From IMG/VR virus record IMGVR_UViG_3300005468_000031, positions 1 to 41,368 of that record: 41,368 bases of DNA; one strand, written 5' to 3'. Both the position numbers and the translations under genes were made by a program. This DNA comes from a virus. Position 1 is the first letter of the stretch. Every line of letters begins with the position of its first letter. Positions 6,790 to 15,056 of this stretch are shown piece by piece. The notes beneath the pieces are model-generated. The model made no database searches. It was given only the letters and a program-made list of their open reading frames with translations, and had not been told where the DNA came from.

Positions 6790-8405
6790 CAGTTGAGGCT
6801 CCTCGATACCTCGTTCCAGTTAGCGCCATCCCACTTCGCACAGAGGCAGTCTTTGCCGCCCGTCGCGTTCCCGACGAAATTCCCGTTCAGGTTGAGATTC
6901 GAGCCGTCGGTGAACTGGAGCGCCGCGGAGGTCCAGAAGCACGTCGTCTTCCAGAGGAAATAGGGGAGCCCGGTAATCGAGGTCACGGTGGTCGTGCCCG
7001 TCACGTCGAAGTCGGAGCCGTCCGGATGCGGCGCAATCGTGGCGGCGCTCGTCAGGTCCGGCGCCTTCTTCGTCTGTTGGATGCCGATGACCTGGCCCGA
7101 ATTGCGGTAGCCGTTCGTGGTGGCCCCGGCCCCTTTTGCAATCGCCGGGCTATACCAAACGACGTGTCGGTAGGGGTTATTGACGTCGGCCCCGGTGGTG
7201 ATGACCTCGGTGGTGTATTGGTTTTCGATCAAGGTGTCGGAGTCGGCGTAGAGATTTCGGACGCTAAGCCCGCTCGGAGAGAAGGCGAAATTTCCGGGGA
7301 CCGAGTTCTTGATCTGAACGGCGGCGCGGAAGCGGCCGCTCGGATGGACGGCCGTGTAATCATCGATCGTCACGCCGGAGGCGCCATCGATCAGGACACC
7401 GACGCTCATGGAGTCCGAGAGCTCCGTATAGAGATCGCGAAGCGCCACGTTGACGCTCCCGCCGCCCGTGGCCTGGGTTCCGTCGATCTTGATCGCGGCC
7501 ATGTTCCGGCCCGGTCGATCACACTCGATATGCTCAAGGTCGACGTGGCGCATCCCAGCAAAGATAAGGATGTTGTTGTCGCCGGTGTCGTTGACGATCA
7601 GGTTCTCGCCCCGGAAACCCCCAAAGGCCTGCCCCGTCGTTCCTTTCAAGGCGATCCCCACGCCGGAGACGTTCGCGACCCGGCAATTACGGATCTCGCT
7701 CCCGACGAAGAGGCTCTTCAGGTAGATGCCGGCGTCGATCCTGGCCCCGCTCGATTTATTCCCTTCGATCGTGATCCCATCGAGCCCGGCGTACTGCTGT
7801 CCCCCGGTGGTGTCGTGGTTCGTGATCGCGTAGGGGACGTTCGTCGAGGCGTTTGCAGTAAACACCGAGCCGTTGTCGTGGGTCTTTTGACCGAAGGCGC
7901 GGAGGATGACCTTGTTCTTGAGCCGCACCGGTGTCGTAACGAGGAGGATTCCGGCATTGCTCGGAACCCAGACCGTCCCGCCGCCCGCGCTATTACATTC
8001 CTCGATAGCGGCCTGGACGCCGGCGACCGTCATGGCGAAGGTGACCCCGTCGACGATTCGGATCGCCCCCCCAGTCGTCGGCGTGGAGGCCGGGCCCAAG
8101 CGAGGCGTGGTCGTCGTCGCGTTGGGCCCGCGAACTCGCCAGGAGCCGTTGAAGAACTGGGTGACAACCACGTTGGAGGGGATCGTTCCGATGCCAACGG
8201 CATCAAGTCCAGGGCCGATCGAGACCGTCCCGCTCGGCGAGCACCAGGCGATCGAGGCGGCCACGCCCACCGAGTCGCCGTTAAAGTTCTTGTCGGTGAA
8301 CTGACCGGTCTTCCTCGCCCAGACCGAGCCGCTCCCGGAATAGCCGAATGCGGATCCGACCGTCATCAGGCATAGAACTACCGCCATTCCTAAACGTCGC
8401 ATCAT
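6789..8405 (-). CDS. Exported right-handed beta-helix (pectate-lyase-like) protein
   Basis: About 538 residues. The start region reads MMRRLGMAVVLCLMTVGSAF then GYSGSG: basic n-region, hydrophobic core and an AFG-type cleavage site, i.e. a Sec signal peptide. The body has the Asn/Gly/Val-rich stacked-strand texture of pectate lyase 3 and tailspike beta-helices (for example DGITIEGNKSSGARIDAGIY), with coils over residues about 120-400. Position inside the tail-tip operon suggests a tailspike, but tailspikes are normally cytoplasmic until lysis, so the signal peptide is odd. Either of two adjacent ATGs (8405 with the ATGA overlap, 8402 with better GGAGG spacing) may be used. It could be a secreted polysaccharide-modifying enzyme expressed with the tail. 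Confidence 0.72.
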   Translation of the reverse strand: MMRRLGMAVVLCLMTVGSAFGYSGSGSVWARKTGQFTDKNFNGDSVGVAASIAWCSPSGTVSIGPGLDAVGIGTIPSNVVVTQFFNGSWRVRGPNATTTTPRLGPASTPTTGGAIRIVDGVTFAMTVAGVQAAIEECNSAGGGTVWVPSNAGILLVTTPVRLKNKVILRAFGQKTHDNGSVFTANASTNVPYAITNHDTTGGQQYAGLDGITIEGNKSSGARIDAGIYLKSLFVGSEIRNCRVANVSGVGIALKGTTGQAFGGFRGENLIVNDTGDNNILIFAGMRHVDLEHIECDRPGRNMAAIKIDGTQATGGGSVNVALRDLYTELSDSMSVGVLIDGASGVTIDDYTAVHPSGRFRAAVQIKNSVPGNFAFSPSGLSVRNLYADSDTLIENQYTTEVITTGADVNNPYRHVVWYSPAIAKGAGATTNGYRNSGQVIGIQQTKKAPDLTSAATIAPHPDGSDFDVTGTTTVTSITGLPYFLWKTTCFWTSAALQFTDGSNLNLNGNFVGNATGGKDCLCAKWDGANWNEVSRSLN

Positions 8406-9049
8406 GGACCTCCAGGTACGACGGCTCCTTCGTCCACGACGACGAACTCGTCCGTCACAGTGGGCACGATGTTGGTCGTGCCATGGCATTCGAAGCTGAA
8501 ATGGTGGCGGCTCGTGACGAGCTCGGGGGTTTCCCAGCGAAGCGGAACCGTCGGCTCGAGGAAAGCGGTGCGCACCGGGATCAGGTAGCTCGAGGCGGCC
8601 GACCAGGTCGCGACGAGCGGGACCGCGAGCTCGATCGAGGACGGATAGATCGCGTTGAGCGACACGAGCTCGAAGGTCTTGGAGTCTTTCCAAAGGAGCG
8701 CGTAGGGCCCGAGGCCGAGCGGATCCGTGAAGGGGAGGCCGGCGGTCAGGACGGGGAGCGACGTCGCCGCCGCGGATGCGTCGGCCGTCAAGCGCGTCGC
8801 GTAGGGCCAGAGGGGAGCGGCCCAGATCTGGGAGTGCTTCCGGAAGAGAAGTGCGGTCATCCGCTGAAACTCGTAGCGGCTCTCGCTGAAGAAGCTCGTC
8901 TCGATCGCCCCGGTCGGATGGCGGCGGAGCTGCACCCGCTGCTCGTTCCCCTCGTAGGAGGGACCGATCACGTCGGTCAGGTAGCCGTACCACTCGACGA
9001 TCGGATCCAGGCCGTTGGGCTCGAACGGGAAGACGACGGGGGCGGCCAT
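8402..9049 (-). CDS. Tail tip protein, distal-tail-like
   Basis: A 215-residue protein directly downstream of the tape measure (TGATG overlap) and before the beta-helix gene (ATGA overlap). It contains FQRMTALLFRKHSQIWAAPL, similar in layout to the FWLP arm of the gene at 6157-6789, followed by beta-rich sequence. Its place after the tape measure is that of lambda M or of siphophage distal tail proteins. Assignment rests on position and general pattern. Confidence 0.55.
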   Translation of the reverse strand: MAAPVVFPFEPNGLDPIVEWYGYLTDVIGPSYEGNEQRVQLRRHPTGAIETSFFSESRYEFQRMTALLFRKHSQIWAAPLWPYATRLTADASAAATSLPVLTAGLPFTDPLGLGPYALLWKDSKTFELVSLNAIYPSSIELAVPLVATWSAASSYLIPVRTAFLEPTVPLRWETPELVTSRHHFSFECHGTTNIVPTVTDEFVVVDEGAVVPGGP

Positions 9050-11640
9050 CAGCTCTTCAGGGCCGAGCCGAAGGCCCGCGCGTTGTCCTGGACCACCTCG
9101 AGGAAGGCTTGGCGCCCCTCGGGGGAGCGGATCATCTCGACCATGAGCCCCTTCTGAAGCCCCACGCGGAGCCAGGCCTGGTCGGAGCTGCCTCCGGATC
9201 CGGAGCCCGGGGGGACGAGTCCCCCCTCGGCGAAGCGGAGCGCGTGTCCGCGGCCTTGGGTCCGAAGCGTGGGAGTGCCCCGGTTGATCGTCTCCAGGGC
9301 CTGGAGGATCCCTGGCTGGGCCACGGCGGCCGCGCGGACCACGTACTCGCCGGCCGAGAGCCTCCCGATGATCGAGTCGCTCGTGGCCGTCCCGGGCCCG
9401 GTCACGACACCGCCCGCGTCAAAGCCCGGAATTGAACTCGATGGGCCGCCCTTCACGCCGGCGAAGGCCCCGGTCCCACCTCCGCCCCCGCCCCCACCGA
9501 AGAGCGCCATGATGGCGCGCGTGACGAGGAGCTGGGTCAGGAAGCGCCGGAGGGCGCTCGAGACGTCCAGGAGAACACTCTTGAAGACCGAGCTGAACTT
9601 GAGCGAGGCAATCTCTCCCTCGCCCAAGACCCGGACCAGGCTGTCGCCGAAGGAATCGACCAGGAAGGCGCCCGTTTGCCGGAGGCCATCGTTCGCGGCC
9701 TGGACGGCAAGCGAGATCTTCTCGATCGAGTCGACGGCGGCCTGGGCCTGGGCGATGTTCTCCGGATTCTCAGACTCCTGCGCGAGCCGGAGCGCCTCCC
9801 CGGCGCGTTCCTGGAGCACGGCGAGGCGCTCCTTCTCGAGCTGGAGGAGCTTCGCCTCGGACTCCGCCTGAGAGATCAAGCCCAAGGAGGCCTCGTCTTC
9901 AATCCGGGCTCGGATCGAGCCGAAGTCCGTGATGGCCTCGTTCGTCGCCTGAGAGGCCCTCGAGAAGCGATCCTGAATCTCGAGCACGGCCTGGAGGCGG
10001 GCGATCGTCTTCATCTGGTCGTCGGTATCGCCGGGAGCGATCGCCCCCGTCTGGGTCAGGACCTTCCTCGCCTCCTCGATCTCCCGCTGGATGTTCGCGA
10101 TCGCGACCGCGTGGCGGTTCCCCTGGGCCTCCTGGATCTTCGTCTCGATGTCGATCGCCTTCTCACCGGCGTCCTTGGTGCGGCGAAGCTCCTCGTCGTC
10201 CAGAGCGGCGAGCTGGGCGTGACGCTCGAAGTTCAGGAGCTGGATCTCGGCGTCGGCCTTCGCGGCGATCGCGCGGCGCTTCCCGGCGTCTTCTTCGACC
10301 TGCTGTTCGAGGAGGGCTTTCTTCTGGATCGCCAGGATCTCGGCCTGGGTCGACTGGATGACGATCTTCTGGCGCTCGAGGTAGTAGGTGTGGATGGCGA
10401 GGAGCCCGCGCTCAAATTCCCGGCTCTCTGCGTCCTCGCGCGCCTTGAGCTGCGCCTTGATGAGGGCGATCTCGCCGGCGAGCTGGGCCTGGAGGCTCGC
10501 GTTTCGTTGCTTATAGATCTCAGAGAGGTCAGCCTCGGCCTTCTGTGCTGCCTTCGTCGCCTCGACGGTGGGCGTGGTCCAGATGTTTTTCCAGGTCGTG
10601 ATGGTTCCCTTCACGAAATCGACTGCTCGGTTGTGTATCGCGTTCATGCGATTTCCGGCCTCGTCCACGGCGCCGGAGAAATCCCCAAGTATCAGTCTCT
10701 TGATGACCGCGACGGCGCCGCCAATGGCATCAGCTATTTCCTTCACGGTGAGGATCAGCGCATTCAAAGGCGGTATCGCGAGCGTGGCGATAACCCGGAT
10801 CGCACCCCCGACGATGGCCCCGAACTCCTGCCAGATCTGTCCGCTGCCCTTTAACCTTTCGGAGATCGTGTTGATCGTCGAAAGGAGGGCGGGGGCGAGG
10901 CCCCCGGCAAATTGGCCCGCGAGACCGCGAGCCTGGCCTCCCAGGCTCGCCATGTTGTCGTCGACGGCCGAGAGGCTCGCGACGACATCGTCCGACATGA
11001 GGACGCCCAGGTCCTCGAGGCGCTTCTTCAGCGGATCAATGCCGGTCTTCCCGAGCTCGTTCAGGAGCGGGATGAGCCCTGGCCCGAGCTTCTGGCCGAA
11101 GAGCTCGACGGCAAGGGTCGTCTTCTTTGCGTCGTCCTCGATCCCGGCGAACTTCTCCGCGATCACCCCGAAGCGCTCGGCCGTGTCCTTCCCGGCCAGG
11201 TCCTGGATCTCCCTGCCCGAGAGGCCGATCGCGCGGAGCGCGCCGCCGATCTTCCCGGCCCCCTCGAGGACGTCGGTTGAGTTCTTCGCGAGGAGCCCGA
11301 GGGCGCGCGCCATGAGGGTGGTATCGACGTCGGCCCGCTTCGCGGCCGCGGCCACCGCCTGGATGTTCGAGGCGGCGCCGAGCCCACTCTGTTTCATCCT
11401 GTCGAGGGCGTCCGCCGCCTCGATCGAGCTCTTCACAACGCCGATCGCGAACCCTACCGACAGAACAACCCCGAGCTGGGTTAGCAGCGCCTTGGTCCCG
11501 GCAAGCGCCTTGTTGAGCCCGCCGAAGGCCTTGGCACTCGTCCCGGCGGCCTGCTCGGACTTCGCGCGCACCTTCTCGAGCGCGGAGACGACCTCGGCGA
11601 CGCCCTCGGCGGAGAGCCTTACCCGGACATCAGGAGGCAT
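9049..11640 (-). CDS. Tail tape measure protein (lambda H-like)
   Basis: An 863-residue, mostly helical protein. The N-terminal part is Ala/Lys-rich with LSAEGVAEVVSALEKVRAKS. A hydrophobic middle lies near residues 260-320 (IVGGAIRVIATLAIPPLNAL). A long coiled coil spans residues about 360-650. The C-terminal region has a glycine run and FDAGGVVTGPG with LSAGEYVVRAAAV, a signature of lambda-type tape measures. It sets tail length and is ejected ahead of DNA. It begins inside the last codons of the G-T frameshift product, as in lambda-like phages. The start has a GGAG site about 10 bases upstream. Confidence 0.93.
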   Translation of the reverse strand: MPPDVRVRLSAEGVAEVVSALEKVRAKSEQAAGTSAKAFGGLNKALAGTKALLTQLGVVLSVGFAIGVVKSSIEAADALDRMKQSGLGAASNIQAVAAAAKRADVDTTLMARALGLLAKNSTDVLEGAGKIGGALRAIGLSGREIQDLAGKDTAERFGVIAEKFAGIEDDAKKTTLAVELFGQKLGPGLIPLLNELGKTGIDPLKKRLEDLGVLMSDDVVASLSAVDDNMASLGGQARGLAGQFAGGLAPALLSTINTISERLKGSGQIWQEFGAIVGGAIRVIATLAIPPLNALILTVKEIADAIGGAVAVIKRLILGDFSGAVDEAGNRMNAIHNRAVDFVKGTITTWKNIWTTPTVEATKAAQKAEADLSEIYKQRNASLQAQLAGEIALIKAQLKAREDAESREFERGLLAIHTYYLERQKIVIQSTQAEILAIQKKALLEQQVEEDAGKRRAIAAKADAEIQLLNFERHAQLAALDDEELRRTKDAGEKAIDIETKIQEAQGNRHAVAIANIQREIEEARKVLTQTGAIAPGDTDDQMKTIARLQAVLEIQDRFSRASQATNEAITDFGSIRARIEDEASLGLISQAESEAKLLQLEKERLAVLQERAGEALRLAQESENPENIAQAQAAVDSIEKISLAVQAANDGLRQTGAFLVDSFGDSLVRVLGEGEIASLKFSSVFKSVLLDVSSALRRFLTQLLVTRAIMALFGGGGGGGGTGAFAGVKGGPSSSIPGFDAGGVVTGPGTATSDSIIGRLSAGEYVVRAAAVAQPGILQALETINRGTPTLRTQGRGHALRFAEGGLVPPGSGSGGSSDQAWLRVGLQKGLMVEMIRSPEGRQAFLEVVQDNARAFGSALKS

Positions 11641-12333
11641 CGGGCTTCATCTCCAATATCTTCGGGACGCGGGGTGGGTGCCCGGGATCCTTCGCGTGGG
11701 GCGCGACGAGGCCCCAGGCGAGCCACTCGAAGCGGTACTGGGCGAGCGCCTCACGTCGGGCCCGGGCGAACATGCCTAAAAGCGCCTCCTCGAGCGGCCA
11801 GGCGGTATAGATCCGCCGGGCTCGCGGATAGTCCCCGTCGGCGAGGATCCGGATCAGGGACGTCCAGATCCCGTAAGGGCCTTCGGGCTCTAGTGCGTTA
11901 CGGGATGATTCTCGTCCGCTTCCGAAGAGACACTCGAAGCGGCGGAGGAGCTCATCCCGGCGACGAAAAAATCGAGCAGGAGGGTGAGGAGAACGACGTT
12001 TCGCTGCTCCTTGTCCTTCGGCTCGTGGAGCTGCCCCGCGTAGGCGGCCGTCTCCGCGGCGATCGCCGGCGTCCACTCGAGGTCGTCGATCTCGAGCGGG
12101 GTCAAGAGCCCGCCGATCATGGCATCGACGTAGCCCGAGGCCTGGAGGTGCCCGAGCAGGCGCTCGACGTAGTCCACGGGGCTCTCGCCGTCCTCTTTCG
12201 TGACGTTCTTCACCCCGGAGAGAGCGATCCGTCCGGCGAGGTAGTCGTCCCGCTCGGCGGTGGTCGAGCGGGCGGCTCGGAAGAGCCGCCCGCCCAGGGG
12301 AATCGGTTTGGTGGCTTCGGCCCGCGGCGTCAT
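11630..12333 (-). CDS. Tail assembly chaperone G-T fusion (by -1 frameshift)
   Basis: Ribosomes reading gene G can slip back one base on the heptamer at 11965-11971 and continue in the -1 frame (RRRDELLRRFECLFGSGRES onwards) to the stop at 11630. The product has about 123 residues from G plus 111 new ones. The T part has no start codon or ribosome-binding site of its own, and its downstream end overlaps the tape measure start, exactly the arrangement of lambda gpG/gpGT. The fusion would bind the tape measure and recruit tail tube subunits and is not found in the finished tail. The frameshift is predicted from the heptamer and frame arrangement, which are clear. Confidence 0.8.
11890..12333 (-). 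CDS. Tail assembly chaperone G-like
   Basis: A 147-residue protein between tail tube and tape measure, the standard place for lambda gpG. It is acidic and helical (SPVDYVERLLGHLQASGYVD; LDFFVAGMSSS). Without frameshifting, translation ends at the TAG at 11890. The ATG at 12333 lies 7 bases after the tail tube stop with only a weak ribosome-binding site, so it may be translated by coupling. Confidence 0.82.
   Translation of the reverse strand: MTPRAEATKPIPLGGRLFRAARSTTAERDDYLAGRIALSGVKNVTKEDGESPVDYVERLLGHLQASGYVDAMIGGLLTPLEIDDLEWTPAIAAETAAYAGQLHEPKDKEQRNVVLLTLLLDFFVAGMSSSAASSVSSEADENHPVTH
11965..11971 (-). promoter_or_regulatory. -1 programmed frameshift slippery heptamer TTTTTTC
   Basis: On the minus strand the G frame reads GAT TTT TTC, so the heptamer T-TTT-TTC sits exactly in the X-XXY-YYZ phase for a -1 slip. 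The -1 frame is open for 111 more codons after this point. This agrees with the known frameshift between the two tail chaperones of lambda-like phages. Confidence 0.82.
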
Positions 12334-12340
12334 GGGCGGC

Positions 12341-13138
12341 TTACCGGAACATCATCCGGAAGTAGGGACAGCTCGGCGTCAGGGCCGCGCCCGGGATGTC
12401 GTAGAGGACGGCCGCCTTCAAGGTGTACTCGGCGAAGTCCTCCGAGATCAGGGAGAGCGCGGCGTCGGCCTGGATGATCGTGTTCCAGACCTCGACCTCG
12501 ACGATCGGGCCGCCGGCGGGATCGCCGACGAACCGGAAGAGGCCCTTCACGTTCGCATCGAGCCCGGAGATGATGGTCGGGCTCTCGGTCGGGTAGACGT
12601 AGGTGACTGTGATGACGGAGCCGTCGACGATCGACCCGCCCGGCGTGACGAAGAGCATCCCGGTCGGCATGTCGATGTAGTAGTTCACGTTATTGACGTT
12701 CGACGCGATGGTGACCGTGTCGTCCTTCACGTTCGTGATGGACGTGAGAGCATGCTTCGAGAGCTTGTACCAAAGGCCCTGCCCCGACCCGCCCGCGGGC
12801 GTGATGGTCTCATCCGTCGCCGTCGCGCCCGTTTGGGCGAGGACCCCGGTCGTCCCGACCAAGGCCAGGGCCGAATTGAACTGCGTCACCTCGTTCAGCT
12901 TGATCGAGAGCTCGGCCTCCCGTTGATTCGGGATCCGCGCGAGGAGGCCGCTCGAGCCGTCCACGGAGGTGAACTTCTTCAGCACGTTCTCCGAGACGTT
13001 GATCGAGAACTCCTCGCAGTTACCGAGGAACTTCTCGCCGGTCTTCACTCCCGCCGGCGTGAGGCGGTTGAAGAGCACCCGGCCCTTCCCGACCAGGAGT
13101 TTTGAGCCGTCGGGCTGTGCGCCGAAAATCGCTGGCAT
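12341..13138 (-). CDS. Major tail tube protein (lambda V-like)
   Basis: A 265-residue beta-rich protein, starting MPAIFGAQPDGSKLLVGKGR, with strong ribosome-binding site GGAGGGG about 7 bases before the ATG. Immediately upstream of the G/G-T chaperones and tape measure, it takes the usual place of the tail tube gene. The Gly/Thr/Val-rich strands (VITVTYVYPTESPTIISGLD) and FTSVDGSSG segment fit tube proteins that stack as hexameric rings. A C-terminal Ig-like extension as in lambda V is not obvious. Confidence 0.8.
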   Translation of the reverse strand: MPAIFGAQPDGSKLLVGKGRVLFNRLTPAGVKTGEKFLGNCEEFSINVSENVLKKFTSVDGSSGLLARIPNQREAELSIKLNEVTQFNSALALVGTTGVLAQTGATATDETITPAGGSGQGLWYKLSKHALTSITNVKDDTVTIASNVNNVNYYIDMPTGMLFVTPGGSIVDGSVITVTYVYPTESPTIISGLDANVKGLFRFVGDPAGGPIVEVEVWNTIIQADAALSLISEDFAEYTLKAAVLYDIPGAALTPSCPYFRMMFR

Positions 13139-13167
13139 GTGATTCCCCTCCTACACTTCCGGGCGGA

Positions 13168-13629
13168 CTAGGCCCAGGTCTCCAGGTCTCCGGTCTTGTG
13201 CTGCGACCGTGCGATGAATCGAACCGTGGCCAGGCAATAGGCGTGGTCCGACTGCTGGTATTCGTACTTCACCCCGTTGAAGAGGATCGTTCGGTAGAGC
13301 ATCCCCGCCTGGACGCCCTTCTCCTGTCCCGCGAGGCGGCTCACCACGTGCCGGATGAGAGGATCCGCGGCGACGTCCGGGGCCGTCGTCTCATCGCCCA
13401 TCACCCGGCACTCGAGCTTGAAGTGGACGTCGTCCTCGGTGACCGGGCCGTTCCCTTGGCTCGGATCCCGGATGTCGATTTCCTCGAGGTAGCCGGAGAT
13501 CGTCGGGAGCATCGCCGGGTCGATCGCGAACGTGAACGTGCGGGTCGCGTTCGGGACGCCCGCGGGGGGCGCCGGCGTGTTGAGGAGCGCGATCGCGTCA
13601 TCAACGATCCGGGTCGGAATCGTGCTCAC
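13168..13629 (-). CDS. Tail terminator/tail completion protein (U-like)
   Basis: A 153-residue alpha/beta protein starting with a GTG that shares GTGA with the stop of the FII-like gene. The opening STIPTRIVDDAIALLNT and the position between the head-tail joining gene and the tail tube match lambda gpU-type terminators, which cap the tube and join it to the head. No sequence motif is decisive. Confidence 0.65.
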   Translation of the reverse strand: MSTIPTRIVDDAIALLNTPAPPAGVPNATRTFTFAIDPAMLPTISGYLEEIDIRDPSQGNGPVTEDDVHFKLECRVMGDETTAPDVAADPLIRHVVSRLAGQEKGVQAGMLYRTILFNGVKYEYQQSDHAYCLATVRFIARSQHKTGDLETWA

Positions 13630-13922
13630 GGCGCGATCTCACAGAGCGCTTCGGAGAGCGCCCCGTCCCCCGAGCGCTTGACGTCGGTGGCCACGTAGGT
13701 CGCGGTCCCGATCACGACGTCGGCCCCCGGGCGAAGCGCCGGGAACTGGCCCGTCTTCGCGGTCAGGAGGATCCGGGTCGCCTGGACGTGCATGCCGGCT
13801 CCACCGAGGAGATCCTCGCCCACCCGCGTGACGATCACCGAGGCCGTGACCCCGCCGATCGTCGCCTGGGTCGGGGATTCCGCAAGCATCACGTCGATAT
13901 CCTCTTCGCCGAAGAAGGTCAT
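13626..13922 (-). CDS. Head-tail joining protein, FII-like (stand-alone copy)
   Basis: A 98-residue protein with the beta-sandwich pattern of lambda head-tail attachment protein FII: LAESPTQATIGGVTASVIV, a central ALRPGADVVIG, Y-V, and GDGALSEALCEI at the end. In lambda this domain sits between connector and tail and is needed for tail attachment. It is followed by the tail terminator (GTGA overlap) and preceded by the repeat protein (ATGA overlap), which itself ends in a paralogous domain. The FII call comes from pattern comparison made from memory. Confidence 0.75.
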   Translation of the reverse strand: MTFFGEEDIDVMLAESPTQATIGGVTASVIVTRVGEDLLGGAGMHVQATRILLTAKTGQFPALRPGADVVIGTATYVATDVKRSGDGALSEALCEIAP

Positions 13923-15055
13923 AGCTCGTTCGCGCAAAAGACTTGGGTCAAAGCACCGTCCCCCACCTGGAGCCACTCGCGGACGCGGTAGGTGATCGAG
14001 TCGGAAAGGAGCGGCGCCCCGATCGAGAGCGGTAGGCTCCCCGTGTGGATCCAGAAGACGGTCAGGCGGGCGTCGATCTCGATCGCCTCGCCGGCAAGAA
14101 GCCCCAGATCGGTCGAGTCGAGGATCCCCTTCACGGTCACCCCGCCGACCGTGACGTCCTGTCCCATCTCGGAGAGCAGGAACTCGATCTCCGCCTCCTC
14201 GAAGTACTGGGGCGGAGGCGGAGGGACGAAGACCGGGACTCCGGCCTCCTGGAAGAAGAAGAACCGAGCGAGATGCGCGCGCGTGAGCACCCGGCGCGCC
14301 GGCTGAACGATCGCCGTGAGCGGCTGGAAGACGGTCGGAGCCGCGGCGGGCGCGTCCTGGAAGAAGAACGATCGACCCAGGTAGGCGCGGGGAAGAGCTC
14401 GGCGCCCGGGCTGCACGATCGCGTCCTGGATCCAAATGAGATCCGGGGCCTCCTTGAAGAAGAAGGCTCGGAGGAGATGGGCCCGCCGGCCAGGAGCCCC
14501 CCGCGTGGGCTGGGAGATCGCCTGATCGAAGTAGATCGGCACCTGGGGCGCGGCGGGCGCGTCCTGATAGAAGAACGCGGTCGCGAGCTGGGCCCTCCCC
14601 TGGGGTCGCCGGACGGGCTGGGAGACCGCCTGGTCGAAGTAATCGGGCGCGGTGGGGGCGGCGAGTGGCGCCTCCTGGAAGAAGAAGGCTCGCGCGAGAT
14701 GCGCGCGCCGCCCCTGGATCCGCGTCGGCTGAGAGAGGTCCCCCAGTACGGGAGGTGCCGGCGGCGGCACGTCCTGGAAGAAGAGCGCCCGGGTAAGGTG
14801 GGGACGCCGCCCCGGTGCTCTCGTTGGTTGCGAAATGCTCTGGGGGACGAGCTCCGGGGCCGAGGGGGCCGCGACGGGCGCGTCCTGGTAGAAGAAGAAG
14901 GGGATCGCCGCGATGAGCGCGGCCCGCCCGAGGCGGCGGAGCGCGTGATTTCGGTCTGGCTGATTGGGAGCGGGGGCCCACGTGCCGAAGCTGTCCGCCT
15001 CCTCGATCGAGGAGCGGACGGGGGTCGCGAGCCGCTGATATTGCCAGAGCTTCAC
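13919..15055 (-). CDS. Tandem-repeat protein fused to an FII-like joining domain
   Basis: A 378-residue protein with GTG start. Residues about 37-280 are seven copies of a 32-39 residue unit whose core is R-x-H-L-x-R-A-FFFQ(D/E)AP, with Phe blocks at 53, 92, 124, 161, 198, 230 and 265, linked by Pro/Ala-rich stretches ending SQPTR. Residues 284-378 are a second FII-like domain (GQDVTVGGVTVKG, HTGSLPLSIG, VGDGALTQVFCA), clearly related to the genes at 13626 and 16683. I infer that the FII-like part docks at the head-tail joint and the repeats form an extension. I do not recognise the repeat family. Confidence 0.75.
   Translation of the reverse strand: MKLWQYQRLATPVRSSIEEADSFGTWAPAPNQPDRNHALRRLGRAALIAAIPFFFYQDAPVAAPSAPELVPQSISQPTRAPGRRPHLTRALFFQDVPPPAPPVLGDLSQPTRIQGRRAHLARAFFFQEAPLAAPTAPDYFDQAVSQPVRRPQGRAQLATAFFYQDAPAAPQVPIYFDQAISQPTRGAPGRRAHLLRAFFFKEAPDLIWIQDAIVQPGRRALPRAYLGRSFFFQDAPAAAPTVFQPLTAIVQPARRVLTRAHLARFFFFQEAGVPVFVPPPPPQYFEEAEIEFLLSEMGQDVTVGGVTVKGILDSTDLGLLAGEAIEIDARLTVFWIHTGSLPLSIGAPLLSDSITYRVREWLQVGDGALTQVFCANEL
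14216..14947 (-). repeat. Seven-copy FFFQ(D/E)AP coding repeat
   Basis: Within the gene at 13919-15055. The unit of 32-39 codons is degenerate in both protein and DNA but keeps the Arg-rich helix-like start, the FFF(Y/Q)-Q-(D/E)-A-P core and the Q-P-(T/V/A/G)-R end. Spacing between Phe blocks is 39, 33, 37, 37, 32 and 35 residues. One related, weaker unit (LGTERQLFEMQDAVP) is seen in the neighbouring gene at 16683. Confidence 0.85.
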
Positions 15056-15056
15056 G

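Noticed and set aside
7026-8375. Plus-strand open frame of about 450 codons across the beta-helix gene
   Set aside because: The minus-strand frame has a signal peptide and beta-helix pattern; the plus frame has no family likeness and is a GC-driven shadow.
13626-14981. A 451-residue reading of the FII-like gene
   Set aside because: The upstream 350 residues are a shifted image of the tandem-repeat gene; the ATG at 13922 with ATGA overlap is the better start.
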